A stretch of DNA of 64,000 nt from NCBI GenBank assembly GCA_900471605.1, contig UCEY01000026.1, positions 1 to 64,000 on the forward strand, written 5' to 3'. The notes under the pieces were generated by a model that did not search any database, was not told the origin of the DNA, and saw only the letters and a program-made list of their open reading frames with translations. This DNA is from Hyphomicrobiales bacterium. GTDB taxonomy: Bacteria > Pseudomonadota > Alphaproteobacteria > Rhizobiales > Rhizobiaceae. Positions 41,909 through 51,568 of the stretch are shown here, one piece after another (within the stretch, counting starts at the first letter, position 1; the number at the start of each line of letters is the position of its first letter). A program made the translations under genes and the position numbers.

Positions 41909-43972
41909 ATGTTTCGCGTTCTCTCCTGTATTTTTGTCGAGCACGACCTTCGCTATATCGCCTGCGCCGTGCTCATCTGCATGGCCGGATCCTTCCTGAC
42001 GATACGGCTTTTTTCCCGGGCGCGGAGGGGAAGCGGGCTCGAGAAGATCATCTGGCTTTTCCTGGCCGGTTTCATGGGTGGATCGACCACCTGGACGACG
42101 CATTTTCTGGCCATGCTCGGTTATCTGTCGGGCGGGCAGGCAGGATATGAACCGGCCCAGACGCTCCTGTCTTTCGTGATCGCGGTGGTGACCGCCACGG
42201 CCGGTCTCGGCATTGCGGCTTATGGCGGTCGTTCCATGCTTGCCGAAGCCGGCGGGGTGGTCATCGGGCTCGGTATCGCCGCGATGCATTATACCGGCAT
42301 GGCCGCCTACGAGGTGCAGGGCGTCATCGGCTGGGATCGCTCCTACGTGATTGCCTCCCTCATCTTTGCCAGCCTGTTCGGCGCCTTGACGATCAATCGC
42401 GTCGTGCGTCCGGCCACCCGGTTTTGCAAATACAGCTCCGTACTGGCGCTGATCCTGGCGATCGCCACCACCCATTTCACTGCCATGGGCGCGATCGACC
42501 TCATCTTCGATCCCCGTGTCGTGCCGCTTAACGAGGCCCTTCCGCCAGCCGTGCTCGGCTTCGGCGTCTTGTCGCAGATGCTCATCCTGCTGGCACTGAC
42601 GGCGGTCACCTACCTGATCGATGCCCGAACGACGCAAGCTGCCGTCGAACAGTATCGCCACCTTTCGCTGCATGACGCGCTGACGGGACTTGCCAACCGG
42701 GCCGCCTTCAACGAGCAGCTCGCCGATATCGCCGCGCGTCCGGCGGACCTGGCCGGCCGCATCGCGGTGCTCTCATTCGATCTCAACCGCTTCAAGGAGG
42801 TCAACGACGTTCACGGCCATGCCGCCGGCGATGAGGTGCTGCGGGTGATCGGCAGCCGGCTTGCCAAGGCGGCCGGTGAGGGCGAGTTCATCGCCCGCGT
42901 CGGCGGCGACGAGTTCGTCGCGCTGAAACATATGTACTACAAGCGTTCCGACGCGATGGTGCTTGCCAACCGGCTGCTTGCCGAAATCTGCAAGCCGATC
43001 GAATGGAGCGGCAATACGCTTACGGTCGGCTCGAGCGTCGGCATTGCGCTCTATCCCGGGGAAGCAAAGACGGTCGACGATCTCGTGGCCCAGGCGGATG
43101 TGGCCATGTACCGCGCCAAGCAATCTGGCGACAACGTGATCTGCTTCTACGATTCCTCGATGGACCAGGCGGCCCGCGAACGCAACGCGCTCGCCATGGA
43201 CATGCGCTCCGGGCTCGTGGCAGGGCAGTTCGAACTCTATTACCAGCTGCAGAACGATACGTTTTCGGGAGAGGTGGTCGGCTTCGAGGTTCTGCTGCGC
43301 TGGAACCATCCGGTCCGGGGACTGGTCTCTCCCGGCGAGTTCATCCCGATCGCCGAGCGCACCGGCTTCATCGTCGAGCTCGGCGAATGGGTGCTGCGGA
43401 CTGCCTGCGCGGAGGCGACGAGCTGGAAAAAGCCGTTTGGCATTGCCGTCAACGTGGCCGCGCAGCAGCTTGCCGACCCGAAATTCCCGGCGAGGGTTCA
43501 CGATATCCTCAAGCAGACAGGGCTCAGCGCCGACCGGCTCGAACTGGAGATCACCGAATCCGGCATCATCGCCGACCATCAGCGGGCGCTTCAGGCCGTC
43601 CGCCACCTCAAGAGCCTTGGCGTCAAGATCGCCATGGACGACTATGGCACCGGCTATTCGTCGCTTTCGACGCTGATGTCCTTTCCGTTCGACAAGATCA
43701 AGATCGACCGAACCTTCGTCGACGGGCTTTCCAACAACGAACAGTCGGCGGCGATCGTGCGCTCGACGCTGATCCTTGCATCGAGCCTCCACATTCCGGT
43801 GCTTGCGGAAGGGGTGGAGACCGACGCACATATCGCCTTCCTGCGCAAGGAAGGCTGCATGCAGGTCCAGGGCTACCTGTTCGGCAAGCCCGGTCCACGG
43901 GCCGGCATCGAGCATATCGTCAACGGCGAGACGGTGGACGAGATTATCCCGCCGGCTTCCAAGGTCGCCTGA
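41909..43972 (+). CDS. MHYT-sensor GGDEF-EAL (EVL) protein
   Basis: A 687-residue membrane protein. The N-terminal 250 residues have seven helices and the repeated MHYT sensor motifs (TTHFLAM, AAMHYTGMAAY, TTHFTAMGAID), thought to bind a metal and sense a gas. The GGDEF domain keeps G332-G-D-E-F336. In the EAL domain the signature is E460-V-L (GFEVLLRWNHP), a variant tolerated in active phosphodiesterases; DDYGTGYSSLSTL and QGYLFGKP are present. It can plausibly make and degrade cyclic di-GMP. The ribosome site is weak and sits next to the inverted repeat. Confidence 0.9.
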   Translation: MFRVLSCIFVEHDLRYIACAVLICMAGSFLTIRLFSRARRGSGLEKIIWLFLAGFMGGSTTWTTHFLAMLGYLSGGQAGYEPAQTLLSFVIAVVTATAGLGIAAYGGRSMLAEAGGVVIGLGIAAMHYTGMAAYEVQGVIGWDRSYVIASLIFASLFGALTINRVVRPATRFCKYSSVLALILAIATTHFTAMGAIDLIFDPRVVPLNEALPPAVLGFGVLSQMLILLALTAVTYLIDARTTQAAVEQYRHLSLHDALTGLANRAAFNEQLADIAARPADLAGRIAVLSFDLNRFKEVNDVHGHAAGDEVLRVIGSRLAKAAGEGEFIARVGGDEFVALKHMYYKRSDAMVLANRLLAEICKPIEWSGNTLTVGSSVGIALYPGEAKTVDDLVAQADVAMYRAKQSGDNVICFYDSSMDQAARERNALAMDMRSGLVAGQFELYYQLQNDTFSGEVVGFEVLLRWNHPVRGLVSPGEFIPIAERTGFIVELGEWVLRTACAEATSWKKPFGIAVNVAAQQLADPKFPARVHDILKQTGLSADRLELEITESGIIADHQRALQAVRHLKSLGVKIAMDDYGTGYSSLSTLMSFPFDKIKIDRTFVDGLSNNEQSAAIVRSTLILASSLHIPVLAEGVETDAHIAFLRKEGCMQVQGYLFGKPGPRAGIEHIVNGETVDEIIPPASKVA

Positions 43973-43983
43973 CCCCGCGCCGG

Positions 43984-44241
43984 TCAGCGCCGGGGTTCGC
44001 CCCCCGGTGCATAGACGGTCTTCTGTTCGAAACGGAATTTGTGGGCGCACTGGCCGCAGCGGATCATGTATTTGCGCGGATCGGTCGAAGCGAACTCGGT
44101 GAGGAAACCTCTCGGCAGTTCATCGATGCGGAAGTCGCGATTGCCCTGCCGCCTGTCGTCGGTTTCGGAAACCTCGGCGAAACCGACATTGCCGCATTGG
44201 GAACATTCGAGTTTTCGGGAATAGCGGTCGCGTGCGGCCAT
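43984..44241 (-). CDS. Small zinc-ribbon protein
   Basis: An 85-residue protein with two CxxC knuckles, LECSQCGNVG at residues 11-20 and MIRCGQCAHKFRF near the C terminus, which together look like a zinc ribbon. The middle is polar, with no recognisable domain. AGGAG lies 6 bases before the ATG at 44241, fixing the start. A nucleic-acid-binding or chaperone role is possible but not shown. It follows the Kazal lipoprotein gene after a terminator. Confidence 0.7.
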   Translation of the reverse strand: MAARDRYSRKLECSQCGNVGFAEVSETDDRRQGNRDFRIDELPRGFLTEFASTDPRKYMIRCGQCAHKFRFEQKTVYAPGGEPRR

Positions 44242-44290
44242 GCTTGTCTCCTTATTCGGGGGCCTTCTAGCGGAAGCCGCGACACAAAGC

Positions 44291-44320
44291 AAAACGCCGG
44301 AACCAGGGTTCCGGCGTTTT
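44291..44320 (-). terminator. Rho-independent terminator of the Kazal lipoprotein gene
   Basis: A 13-bp perfect stem, AAAACGCCGGAAC / GTTCCGGCGTTTT, with loop CAGG; on the minus strand it ends in TTTT. It lies 35 bp past the lipoprotein stop. Confidence 0.92.
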
Positions 44321-44354
44321 CCGTTGGTGATCTGTCGTACCTCAAGGCCGCAGT

Positions 44355-44840
44355 TTAGCGGCGGCACTCGCCGGAGGCGACGACGCCGAAGCCGGCATTC
44401 GCCGCCTCGCAGGCGTTCGGGAAAGTCTGGGTGCGCCCGCCCTGCTGGCCGCAGACGGGACGGTATTCGCGCGTGCAGAAACCGGGCTGATCAGGCCTTC
44501 CGGGACGACCCGGCTGGTCCGGCCGGCCGGGGCGGCCAGGCTGGTTCCAATCCGGACGATCGGGCCTGCCCGGCTGGTTCCAGTCGGGACGGTCAGGCCT
44601 CTGCGGGCGATCCCAATCCGGGCGGTCCGGCCTTTGGGGGCGATCCCAGTCGGGACGGTCAGGCCGACCCGGGCGGTTCCAATCGGGGTGATCGGGCCTC
44701 TGGGGACGGTTCCAGTCCGGCCGGGGCCGTTCCGGCGGGTAATAGCCGCCGGGCCTGCCGCCGCCATCGACACAGGCCGACAGCAGCGGAATGAGAAGAA
44801 AAATGGCCAGTTTCTTCGACAGGCCGATCAAGGAAGACAT
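44355..44840 (-). CDS. Lipoprotein with PDW-repeat stalk and Kazal-like domain
   Basis: A 161-residue protein. The lipobox LLSAC ends at Cys23. Residues 40-120 are an imperfect tandem repeat of about 9 residues, RPDRPDW(N/D)(R/Q)P, giving an extended proline-rich stalk. Residues 122-159 (CTREYRPVCGQQGG, then TFPNACEAANAGFG and SGEC) match the Kazal-type protease inhibitor pattern with four of the six cysteines (C122, C130, C144, C159). A surface-anchored inhibitor of serine proteases is a reasonable guess; the target is unknown. A terminator follows. The repeat length is likely to vary between strains. Confidence 0.8.
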   Translation of the reverse strand: MSSLIGLSKKLAIFLLIPLLSACVDGGGRPGGYYPPERPRPDWNRPQRPDHPDWNRPGRPDRPDWDRPQRPDRPDWDRPQRPDRPDWNQPGRPDRPDWNQPGRPGRPDQPGRPGRPDQPGFCTREYRPVCGQQGGRTQTFPNACEAANAGFGVVASGECRR

Positions 44841-44903
44841 AACGACTCACCCTCTGTTTGCGTTCGAAGGTGAATCTATCCAAATACTTGTGACAGAAGA
44901 AGG

Positions 44904-45836
<933 letters not shown>

Positions 45837-46011
45837 TGCGGTCCGCCTGTTTTGAAGCTGGATGCGGGCCTTTTACCGCCGCCGCCTTCGAATGCAAGTG
45901 CGTTTCGCACCCGCTCACTCATTTTTATGAAGAAACTGTGACTCGTGGCTTTTGAGGTTCAGTGCCGGATCGGCCGGCTCGGCGGCTCGAGCCGATCGTT
46001 CAGCCGATGAA

Positions 46012-46782
46012 TCAGCCCTGGGATTGGCGCCAGTTCACATAGTCCTGGATCGTCTTGGCGGCGATAGTCTCCATGGTCGAGGCGGGAACCGAAGCCCAGG
46101 GGTCGTCGCCGCTGCCTGGGACGCTTTCCTGGCCCTGCATGCGGTGCAGCCGCGCCCCGGAGGCATCGAGAATATCCCAGACATAGACGATGGTGACCTT
46201 GCCGCCGTCGGAGAAGGCGGAGAAATACCCTTTGAGGATATGCTCGGTTCTGTTGTCGCTCGACGGCCGGATCGTCAGCCCGTTGGCGCGCGCCTGGGCG
46301 CCGAGCTGGCGCGACAGCGGCGTCACCGCCTGGACCGGGGCGCCGATGATCGGCAGGAAACGGACCGTCGGACCGGATGCGGACGGTACTGAAGCGCTCT
46401 GCTGCCTGGATTGCTGCTGCGGTTGAGCGGCCGTCGTCCCAGGCTGCTGCGTCTGCATGGCCTGTTGCTGGTCCGTTCCTTGGCCCTGCCATTGCGGCGG
46501 CGGGCCGGAGGAGGCGGGCGAGACGGCGTTTCCGGATTCCAGCGCCCGGGCCTGGGCTTCGAGCGTGTTCTGGGGACCGGATTGGTTGCCGCCGCGGCTG
46601 TTATAGGTTTCCGGCTGTGCCGAGCGCGCCATGCGATCGGCTTCCGCCTGGGTTACCGGGGAGGAGGTTCTGGCACCTCCGCCGCCGACATTGGCCTGCG
46701 GCGTCAGTGCTTCGGTCGTATTGCAGGATGCAAGCACAACCGCCAGCAGGGCAGCGGAAAGCAGTGTTCCGAAAGGCCGCAT
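46012..46782 (-). CDS. Lipoprotein with Gln-rich linker
   Basis: A 256-residue protein with a lipoprotein signal (LLSAALLAVVLASC, Cys at about residue 20). A long low-complexity region rich in Gln, Ser, Thr and Pro follows (QGTDQQQAMQTQQPGTTAAQ). The C-terminal globular domain has TVRFLPIIGAPVQAVTPLSR and KVTIVYVWDILDASGARLHR, a conserved rhizobial domain I cannot name. AGGAGACGGG sits before the ATG at 46782. The likely location is outer membrane or periplasm; the role is unknown. Confidence 0.7.
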   Translation of the reverse strand: MRPFGTLLSAALLAVVLASCNTTEALTPQANVGGGGARTSSPVTQAEADRMARSAQPETYNSRGGNQSGPQNTLEAQARALESGNAVSPASSGPPPQWQGQGTDQQQAMQTQQPGTTAAQPQQQSRQQSASVPSASGPTVRFLPIIGAPVQAVTPLSRQLGAQARANGLTIRPSSDNRTEHILKGYFSAFSDGGKVTIVYVWDILDASGARLHRMQGQESVPGSGDDPWASVPASTMETIAAKTIQDYVNWRQSQG

Positions 46783-46862
46783 ACCCGTCTCCTGCCACAG
46801 ATTCCTCGGCGGCAAGCTTAGAGTTCGCTCCCAAACTGTCAATCGCCTGATTTTTCGCGCTT

Positions 46863-48014
46863 TCAGCGCTGAATGAGCTCCAAAGCATGGCGGGAAAGTG
46901 GCTGCGGATCGCCTTCCGTCGTCAGGTAGGTGTGGCCGAGGGTCATGGCGGCGCCGCTGTCGGAATCCATGATGATCATATGCACGAACAGCGTCATGTC
47001 GGGCAGGATTTCCTGCGGATTGCCGAAGTGGAACATCTGGTGCTCCATCCACGAAGGCGAGAAACGGGCGCCGAGCGAGTAGCCGCAGGCGTTGAGGCGG
47101 TGGCGCGACAGGCCGCGCTCGTCGAGGATGCGGGCATGGGTGTCGAAGACGTCGCCAAAGGTGTGGCCGGGGCGCAGGACCTCTTCGATCGCCTGAATGG
47201 TTTCGAGGCAGGCCTTGTAGAGCTCGCGATGGCGCGGCGTCGGTTCGCCGACAACGACGGTGCGCATCATCGCAGCGTGGTAATGCGCCGCCGTACCCGC
47301 CCATTCGAGCGTCAGCTGGTCGGTCGCGTCGAGCTTGCGGCGGCCAGCCTTGTAACGGCACAGCAGCGCGTCGGCGCCGGAGCCGATGATGAATTCGTTG
47401 GCGGGATAGTCGCCGCCGCCGAGGAAGACGGCGCCCTGCATGGCGGCGAGGATTTCCGCCTCGTCGCCGCCGGCCCTGATCAGCGGCAGCGCCGCGTCGA
47501 GCGCGTCGTCGGCAAGTTCGGCGGCGCGCTTCGCAAAGGCGATTTCCGCCGGGCTTTTGACGAGGCGAAGCGTGCTGACCAGATAGGAGGCGTCGCTGAT
47601 CTGGCCGAAGCTGGCGAGCTGGTTGTCGATCAGGCGAGCGATGCGGCCGGTCATGCCGTGGGTATCGTATTCGATACCGATTTTCGCGCCGAGCAGGTCC
47701 ATGTCGCTCAGAAGGTTCTTGAGGTCGAGGGTTGGATCGGCGTTTACCCGGTCGACCCAGACGACGATGTTTTCGACAATGGAAGTGTGACGCGCCTGGC
47801 GCAGGTCGGCTGAGCGGGTGAGCAGCGTCATCGTGCCGTCCGCCTTGACGATCAGGGTCTGGAAGAAGCAGTAGCCGAACGTGTCGTAGCCGGTCAGCCA
47901 GTACATGCTTTCCTGGGCGAAGATCAGCAGCGCATCCAGTTTTTCGGCACGCATCTTCTCCGTCAGCCGCGTCAGCCGGTCGGCGTATTCGCTCCTCTCG
48001 AAATGCAGGGCCAT
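46863..48014 (-). CDS. M24-family Xaa-Pro peptidase-like protein
   Basis: A 383-residue protein with a creatinase-like N-terminal domain (LTGYDTFGYCFFQTL) and a C-terminal pita-bread fold (GGGDYPANEFIIGSGADALL, LTLEWAGTAAHYHAAMMRTV, GHTFGDVFDTHARILDERGL). Not all five metal ligands of aminopeptidase P are evident (the canonical D-x-G-x10-D reads LEWAGT), so it may be a metal-free hydrolase such as creatinase or a related amidohydrolase. GGGAGAAT precedes the ATG at 48014. It overlaps the end of the pgeF transcript. Confidence 0.82.
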   Translation of the reverse strand: MALHFERSEYADRLTRLTEKMRAEKLDALLIFAQESMYWLTGYDTFGYCFFQTLIVKADGTMTLLTRSADLRQARHTSIVENIVVWVDRVNADPTLDLKNLLSDMDLLGAKIGIEYDTHGMTGRIARLIDNQLASFGQISDASYLVSTLRLVKSPAEIAFAKRAAELADDALDAALPLIRAGGDEAEILAAMQGAVFLGGGDYPANEFIIGSGADALLCRYKAGRRKLDATDQLTLEWAGTAAHYHAAMMRTVVVGEPTPRHRELYKACLETIQAIEEVLRPGHTFGDVFDTHARILDERGLSRHRLNACGYSLGARFSPSWMEHQMFHFGNPQEILPDMTLFVHMIIMDSDSGAAMTLGHTYLTTEGDPQPLSRHALELIQR

Positions 48015-48015
48015 A

Positions 48016-48810
48016 TCAATTCTCCCGAAGTGCGATTGCTGAAATCTGACGGCCGTAATCCGGCTCTTTGGCATGGGTGGTGCGGCGGTAGGAATAGAAC
48101 CTCTCCGCATCCGGATAGGTATCCAATCCGAGGCTTTCGGCCCGAATACCGGCCTGCGTCAGCCGCCGGATGGTCAGCGACGGCAGGTCGAACATAGAAT
48201 GACCCGCATTCGATGACGGTGTGAAGAAGGTCTCGTAGGACGGATCGTGTTCCAGGAACCGGTCGACGAATTCCGGGCCGACCTCGTAGCTCGCCGGGCC
48301 GATCGAGGGACCGAGGACCGCCGTGATGTTCCGGCGCTCCGCCCCGAGCGAAATCATCGCCTCGACGGTGTTTTCGAGCACGCCGGTGAGCGCGCCCTTC
48401 CAGCCGGCATGGGCCGCGCCGATCACGCCGTTTTCGCCGTCGGCGAACAGGATCGGGCCGCAATCGGCCGCGAGCACGCCGAGCGCCACGCCCGGTACGT
48501 TCGTCACCATCGCATCGACCTTCGGCCGTTCGCCGGCATAGGTCTCGTCGACCACGAAAACGTCGGGAGAATGGACCTGGTGGACTGTCGCGAGCTTTTC
48601 GACGGGCAAGCCGAACCAGGCGGCGACCCGGGTGCGGTTTTCGATCACGTTCTCGCGGTCGTCATCCGAGCCGATGCCGACATTCAGGCCGGCGTACAAG
48701 CCTTGAGAAACACCGCCCTTGCGGGTGAAGAAACCGTGGTGGATGCGGGCGCCGGCCCTGTCCTTCAACAGGGGGCTCTCGATCGGCGTCGGCAAGGGTC
48801 TGTCCTGCAT
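48016..48810 (-). CDS. pgeF: Peptidoglycan-editing / multicopper-like hydrolase PgeF (YfiH family)
   Basis: A 264-residue protein of the YfiH family: HHGFFTRKGGVSQGLYAGLN, ATVHQVHSPDVFVVDE, VLAADCGPILFADGENGVIG with the conserved Cys, and AAHAGWKGALTGVLENT. Members hydrolyse misincorporated amino acids from UDP-MurNAc-peptides or act on purine nucleosides with the same zinc site. The upstream neighbours midA and lgt are the usual alphaproteobacterial context. The M24 gene starts 2 bp beyond its stop, so the two are probably co-translated. Confidence 0.92.
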   Translation of the reverse strand: MQDRPLPTPIESPLLKDRAGARIHHGFFTRKGGVSQGLYAGLNVGIGSDDDRENVIENRTRVAAWFGLPVEKLATVHQVHSPDVFVVDETYAGERPKVDAMVTNVPGVALGVLAADCGPILFADGENGVIGAAHAGWKGALTGVLENTVEAMISLGAERRNITAVLGPSIGPASYEVGPEFVDRFLEHDPSYETFFTPSSNAGHSMFDLPSLTIRRLTQAGIRAESLGLDTYPDAERFYSYRRTTHAKEPDYGRQISAIALREN

Positions 48811-48935
48811 CGGCGGTTTCTATCCTGTTGATTTCAAGGGGTTTTGGGCAGGTTTTCAGGGTGCGCCTGCTGCTTCGATCTCGTGCGAGAGTGGCGCAAG
48901 GGAAGGGCGGATGTCAATCCGTTGCTGCCCGCACC

Positions 48936-50036
48936 TTATTCCACAGCCCGGAAGGGCATCAGGTTGAGCGCCGGGCTCGACACCGCGATGACCTTGAACA
49001 ATTCGCCCATCTTGCCGGCACCTTCGCCGGCCAGCCGGTCGACTGCGGCGGCGATCAGCCGCTGTTCGGTCGGCTCCTTGTCCTTGGCGAGCGCACTGGC
49101 CCGTTCCGCAAGGCCGAGGCCGAACAGGAAATCGCCCTGGTGCAGGCCGCCGTTGAGATGCACGCCCATGGAGACGGCAATACGGGCGAGGTCCTCGAAG
49201 TCCACATGGCTGGTCAGATCCGCCTCGCCGGGATTTTCGAGCGGCGGGTCGTAGTCGTGGTGGCGGACAGCCTGCAGCGTATCGCCGAAGCCGGTGACGA
49301 GGTGGCCGTAGTCGATGATCAGCGCCGTGCCGCCGAAGCTGCGCAAGCGTTCGCACAGCGTCAGCATGACCGCCTGGCGGGCCGGCGACAGCTCGAAGAT
49401 GGTGCCATCCGGAATGCCGGCGGCCGGCGAGGGCAGGAGCTGCGGATCGAGTGTCGCGACGCCGGCGGCAAAGCCCAGTTCATCCTCGGCGGTCAGGCCC
49501 ACGAGACGTTCGCGGAAACCGGTGGGCGTCTTGACGAACTGGCGGATCGGGATCGCGTCGAACAATTCGTTGGCGGCGATCAGCGTGAAGCCGTCGGGGA
49601 CTTCCTCGAAGCTGTCATGCCAGGAAACCTTGGTGGAGAAGGCTTCGAGCGTGATGCGCTGGACGCCGCGCAGGCGCTCGCTGGTCTCGACCAGATGCAC
49701 ATGCAGGTCTTCGAAAAGCGGCGGCGCGATGCGTTTGATCACCCGCAGCATGTCGGCCATCATCGTGCCGCGGCCGGGGCCGATCTCCACCAGCCGGACG
49801 CCGGTCGGTGTGCCGTGCTGCTGCCACGCATGCACCATGAATACGCCGATCATCTCGCCGAACAGCTGGCTGATTTCCGGGGCGGTGATGAAGTCGCCGT
49901 GGCGGCCGAATGGCTCACGGGTACGGTAGTAGCCGTATTCCGGATCGGCCAGGCAGAGCGCAAAATAATCGGTGACGCTGATCGGACCGTTGGTGCGGAT
50001 CAGGGTCTTGATCTTTTCGGTCAGAGGAGTGCTCAA
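48936..50036 (-). CDS. SAM-dependent methyltransferase, MidA/NDUFAF7 family
   Basis: A 366-residue protein with the family signature YYRTREPFGRHGDFITAPEI and SQLFGEMIGVFMVH, the AdoMet motif LVEIGPGRGTMMADML, and IAANELFDAIPIRQF. In mitochondria the homologue NDUFAF7 methylates an arginine of complex I during assembly; the bacterial protein probably acts on the equivalent NADH dehydrogenase subunit, which is inference. It starts 12 bp after the lgt stop, and pgeF follows after 125 bp. Confidence 0.9.
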   Translation of the reverse strand: MSTPLTEKIKTLIRTNGPISVTDYFALCLADPEYGYYRTREPFGRHGDFITAPEISQLFGEMIGVFMVHAWQQHGTPTGVRLVEIGPGRGTMMADMLRVIKRIAPPLFEDLHVHLVETSERLRGVQRITLEAFSTKVSWHDSFEEVPDGFTLIAANELFDAIPIRQFVKTPTGFRERLVGLTAEDELGFAAGVATLDPQLLPSPAAGIPDGTIFELSPARQAVMLTLCERLRSFGGTALIIDYGHLVTGFGDTLQAVRHHDYDPPLENPGEADLTSHVDFEDLARIAVSMGVHLNGGLHQGDFLFGLGLAERASALAKDKEPTEQRLIAAAVDRLAGEGAGKMGELFKVIAVSSPALNLMPFRAVE

Positions 50037-50048
50037 CGGGCGCCTCCC

Positions 50049-50873
50049 TCAAGCCTTTGCCGCGGACGTTACCGCCGCGCGGGCCCTGACGATCGCCCAT
50101 AGGCCGGCAGCGATCATCGGCAGCGACAACACCATGCCCATCGTCAGCCAGCTTGTGCCGAGCAGATATCCGAGCTGTGCGTCAGGTTCGCGGAAGAATT
50201 CCACGAAAATACGGCAGAGCGCATAACCCACGACGAAGGTCCCGGCGATGGTGCCCGGGATCTTCAGGGCCTTGAAACGGAAGATCATCAGGGCAAGGAC
50301 GAGCACGAGCACGATGCCTTCGAGCCCGGCTTCGTAGAGCTGGCTCGGGTGGCGCGAGAAAGGCCCGCCGGTCGGAAAGACGACCGCCCAGGGCGCGTCG
50401 CTGAGGCGTCCCCACAGTTCGCCGTTGATGAAATTGGCGATGCGGCCGAAGAACAGGCCGAAGGGCACGACCGCGGCGACCGTATCGAACATGCTCCAGA
50501 CCGGAATGGCATTGCGGCGGGCGAAGATGATCATGGCGATCGTCGCACCGATGAAGCCGCCATGGAAGGACATGCCGCCGTTCCAGATCTCGATCGCGCG
50601 GATCGGGTTTGCGGCCACTGCCGCCAGATCGTAGAACAGGATGTAGCCGATACGGCCTCCAAGCACGATGCCGGCGGCGACCCAGACGAGAAAATCGTCG
50701 AGTTGGGCTGCGGTTATAGGCGACTGATCGTTTCTCCACAGCGAGGCGTTCGCCGCCAGCCGGCGCGCATAAAACCAGCCGAGCATGATGCCGGCGACAT
50801 AGGCGAGCCCATACCAATGGATGGCGAGCGGGCCGATGGAAAAGGCCACCGGATTGATGTTCGGGAACGGCAT
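50049..50873 (-). CDS. lgt: Prolipoprotein diacylglyceryl transferase
   Basis: A 274-residue membrane enzyme with seven helices. The Lgt signature GRIANFINGELWGR and the GGMSFHGGFIGA segment are present, as is AIHWYGLAYVAG in the first helix. It transfers diacylglycerol from phosphatidylglycerol to the lipobox cysteine of prolipoproteins, including the two lipoproteins encoded downstream on this strand. I start at 50873 (MPFPNINPVAFSIGP); the frame is open 27 codons upstream and the ribosome site is weak, so the start is uncertain. Confidence 0.93.
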   Translation of the reverse strand: MPFPNINPVAFSIGPLAIHWYGLAYVAGIMLGWFYARRLAANASLWRNDQSPITAAQLDDFLVWVAAGIVLGGRIGYILFYDLAAVAANPIRAIEIWNGGMSFHGGFIGATIAMIIFARRNAIPVWSMFDTVAAVVPFGLFFGRIANFINGELWGRLSDAPWAVVFPTGGPFSRHPSQLYEAGLEGIVLVLVLALMIFRFKALKIPGTIAGTFVVGYALCRIFVEFFREPDAQLGYLLGTSWLTMGMVLSLPMIAAGLWAIVRARAAVTSAAKA

Positions 50874-51093
50874 CAGAGCGAAAAGATGAAGCGCTTCGTA
50901 CAAGTTACAGGGTTCCCACCTAACGGTATTTCGCGGAACATGGCGTTGCGGCATTCGGCGGTCAAGATGAATCTAAGCGAGTGCTGATGCTAACGGTGGA
51001 TGATGCTTGCAAGCGGACCGCGCAGGCCCTACTTGATCTTCATGAACATTCGCCGGCCGGATTGCCGGCCAGACGATATGGGAGTTCAAAACC

Positions 51094-51348
51094 ATGGCAA
51101 CCGGCACGAACCGCATTCTCGACGATTTCGCGCGGCTGATGACCGATGCCGCCGGCGCCGCCCAGGGCGTGCGCAAGGAGGTCGAAACCGCATTCCACGC
51201 CCAGGCCGAGCGCTTCCTCAACAGCATGGATATCGTCAAGCGCGAGGAATTCGAGGCCGTCCGCGAAATGGCCGCCCGCGCCCGCGACGAGAACGAAGCG
51301 CTGAAGGCGCGGATCGAAGCACTGGAAGCGAAGCTTTCGGCGCAGTAA
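51094..51348 (+). CDS. ubiK: UbiK-like ubiquinone biosynthesis accessory factor
   Basis: An 84-residue protein, MATGTNRILDDFARLMTDAA, with an N-terminal amphipathic helix and a C-terminal coiled coil (NEALKARIEALEAKLSA). This is the BMFP (YqiC) pattern of UbiK, which helps the ubiquinone-synthesis complex assemble. GGGAG is placed 11 bases before the ATG. It is divergent from lgt across 220 bp. Confidence 0.85.
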   Translation: MATGTNRILDDFARLMTDAAGAAQGVRKEVETAFHAQAERFLNSMDIVKREEFEAVREMAARARDENEALKARIEALEAKLSAQ

Positions 51349-51367
51349 TTTCATTCGTCGCAATAGA

Positions 51368-51423
51368 CCCTCTCCCGGCCCGCGGAAGAGGGTTGTGTCC
51401 CGCGCAACGCGGGAGAGGTGCAG
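51368..51423. repeat. Degenerate RIME-like repeat
   Basis: Two GC-rich hairpin halves lie close together: CCCTCTCCCGGCCCGCGGAAGAGGG and TCCCGCGCAACGCGGGA. They resemble one end of the RIME-like elements elsewhere in the window, but no full outer inverted repeat can be drawn. It lies 19 bp after the ubiK stop and may act as its terminator. Confidence 0.5.
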
Positions 51424-51568
51424 GGCGGCGGCGCCCTATTTCCAATCTTATGCAGCATCAATTGCCGATGGTGCCGTTCGGCCCCCATGCGGCATGGGTG
51501 ACCTAGAAGGTCCAGGAACCCTCTGCAGTCGCAAATTCCGGCTGTATGGTGGCCGTCGACGACGGATT

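Noticed and set aside
44500..44740. Short-period tandem repeats that might suggest a CRISPR array or minisatellite
   Set aside because: The repeat is in frame and encodes the proline-rich stalk of a lipoprotein; units have no unique spacers.
46783..47361. Upstream extension of the Gln-rich lipoprotein to a 449-residue protein
   Set aside because: The extension runs antisense-free but out of frame through the M24 peptidase gene; the lipobox and ribosome site place the start at 46782.
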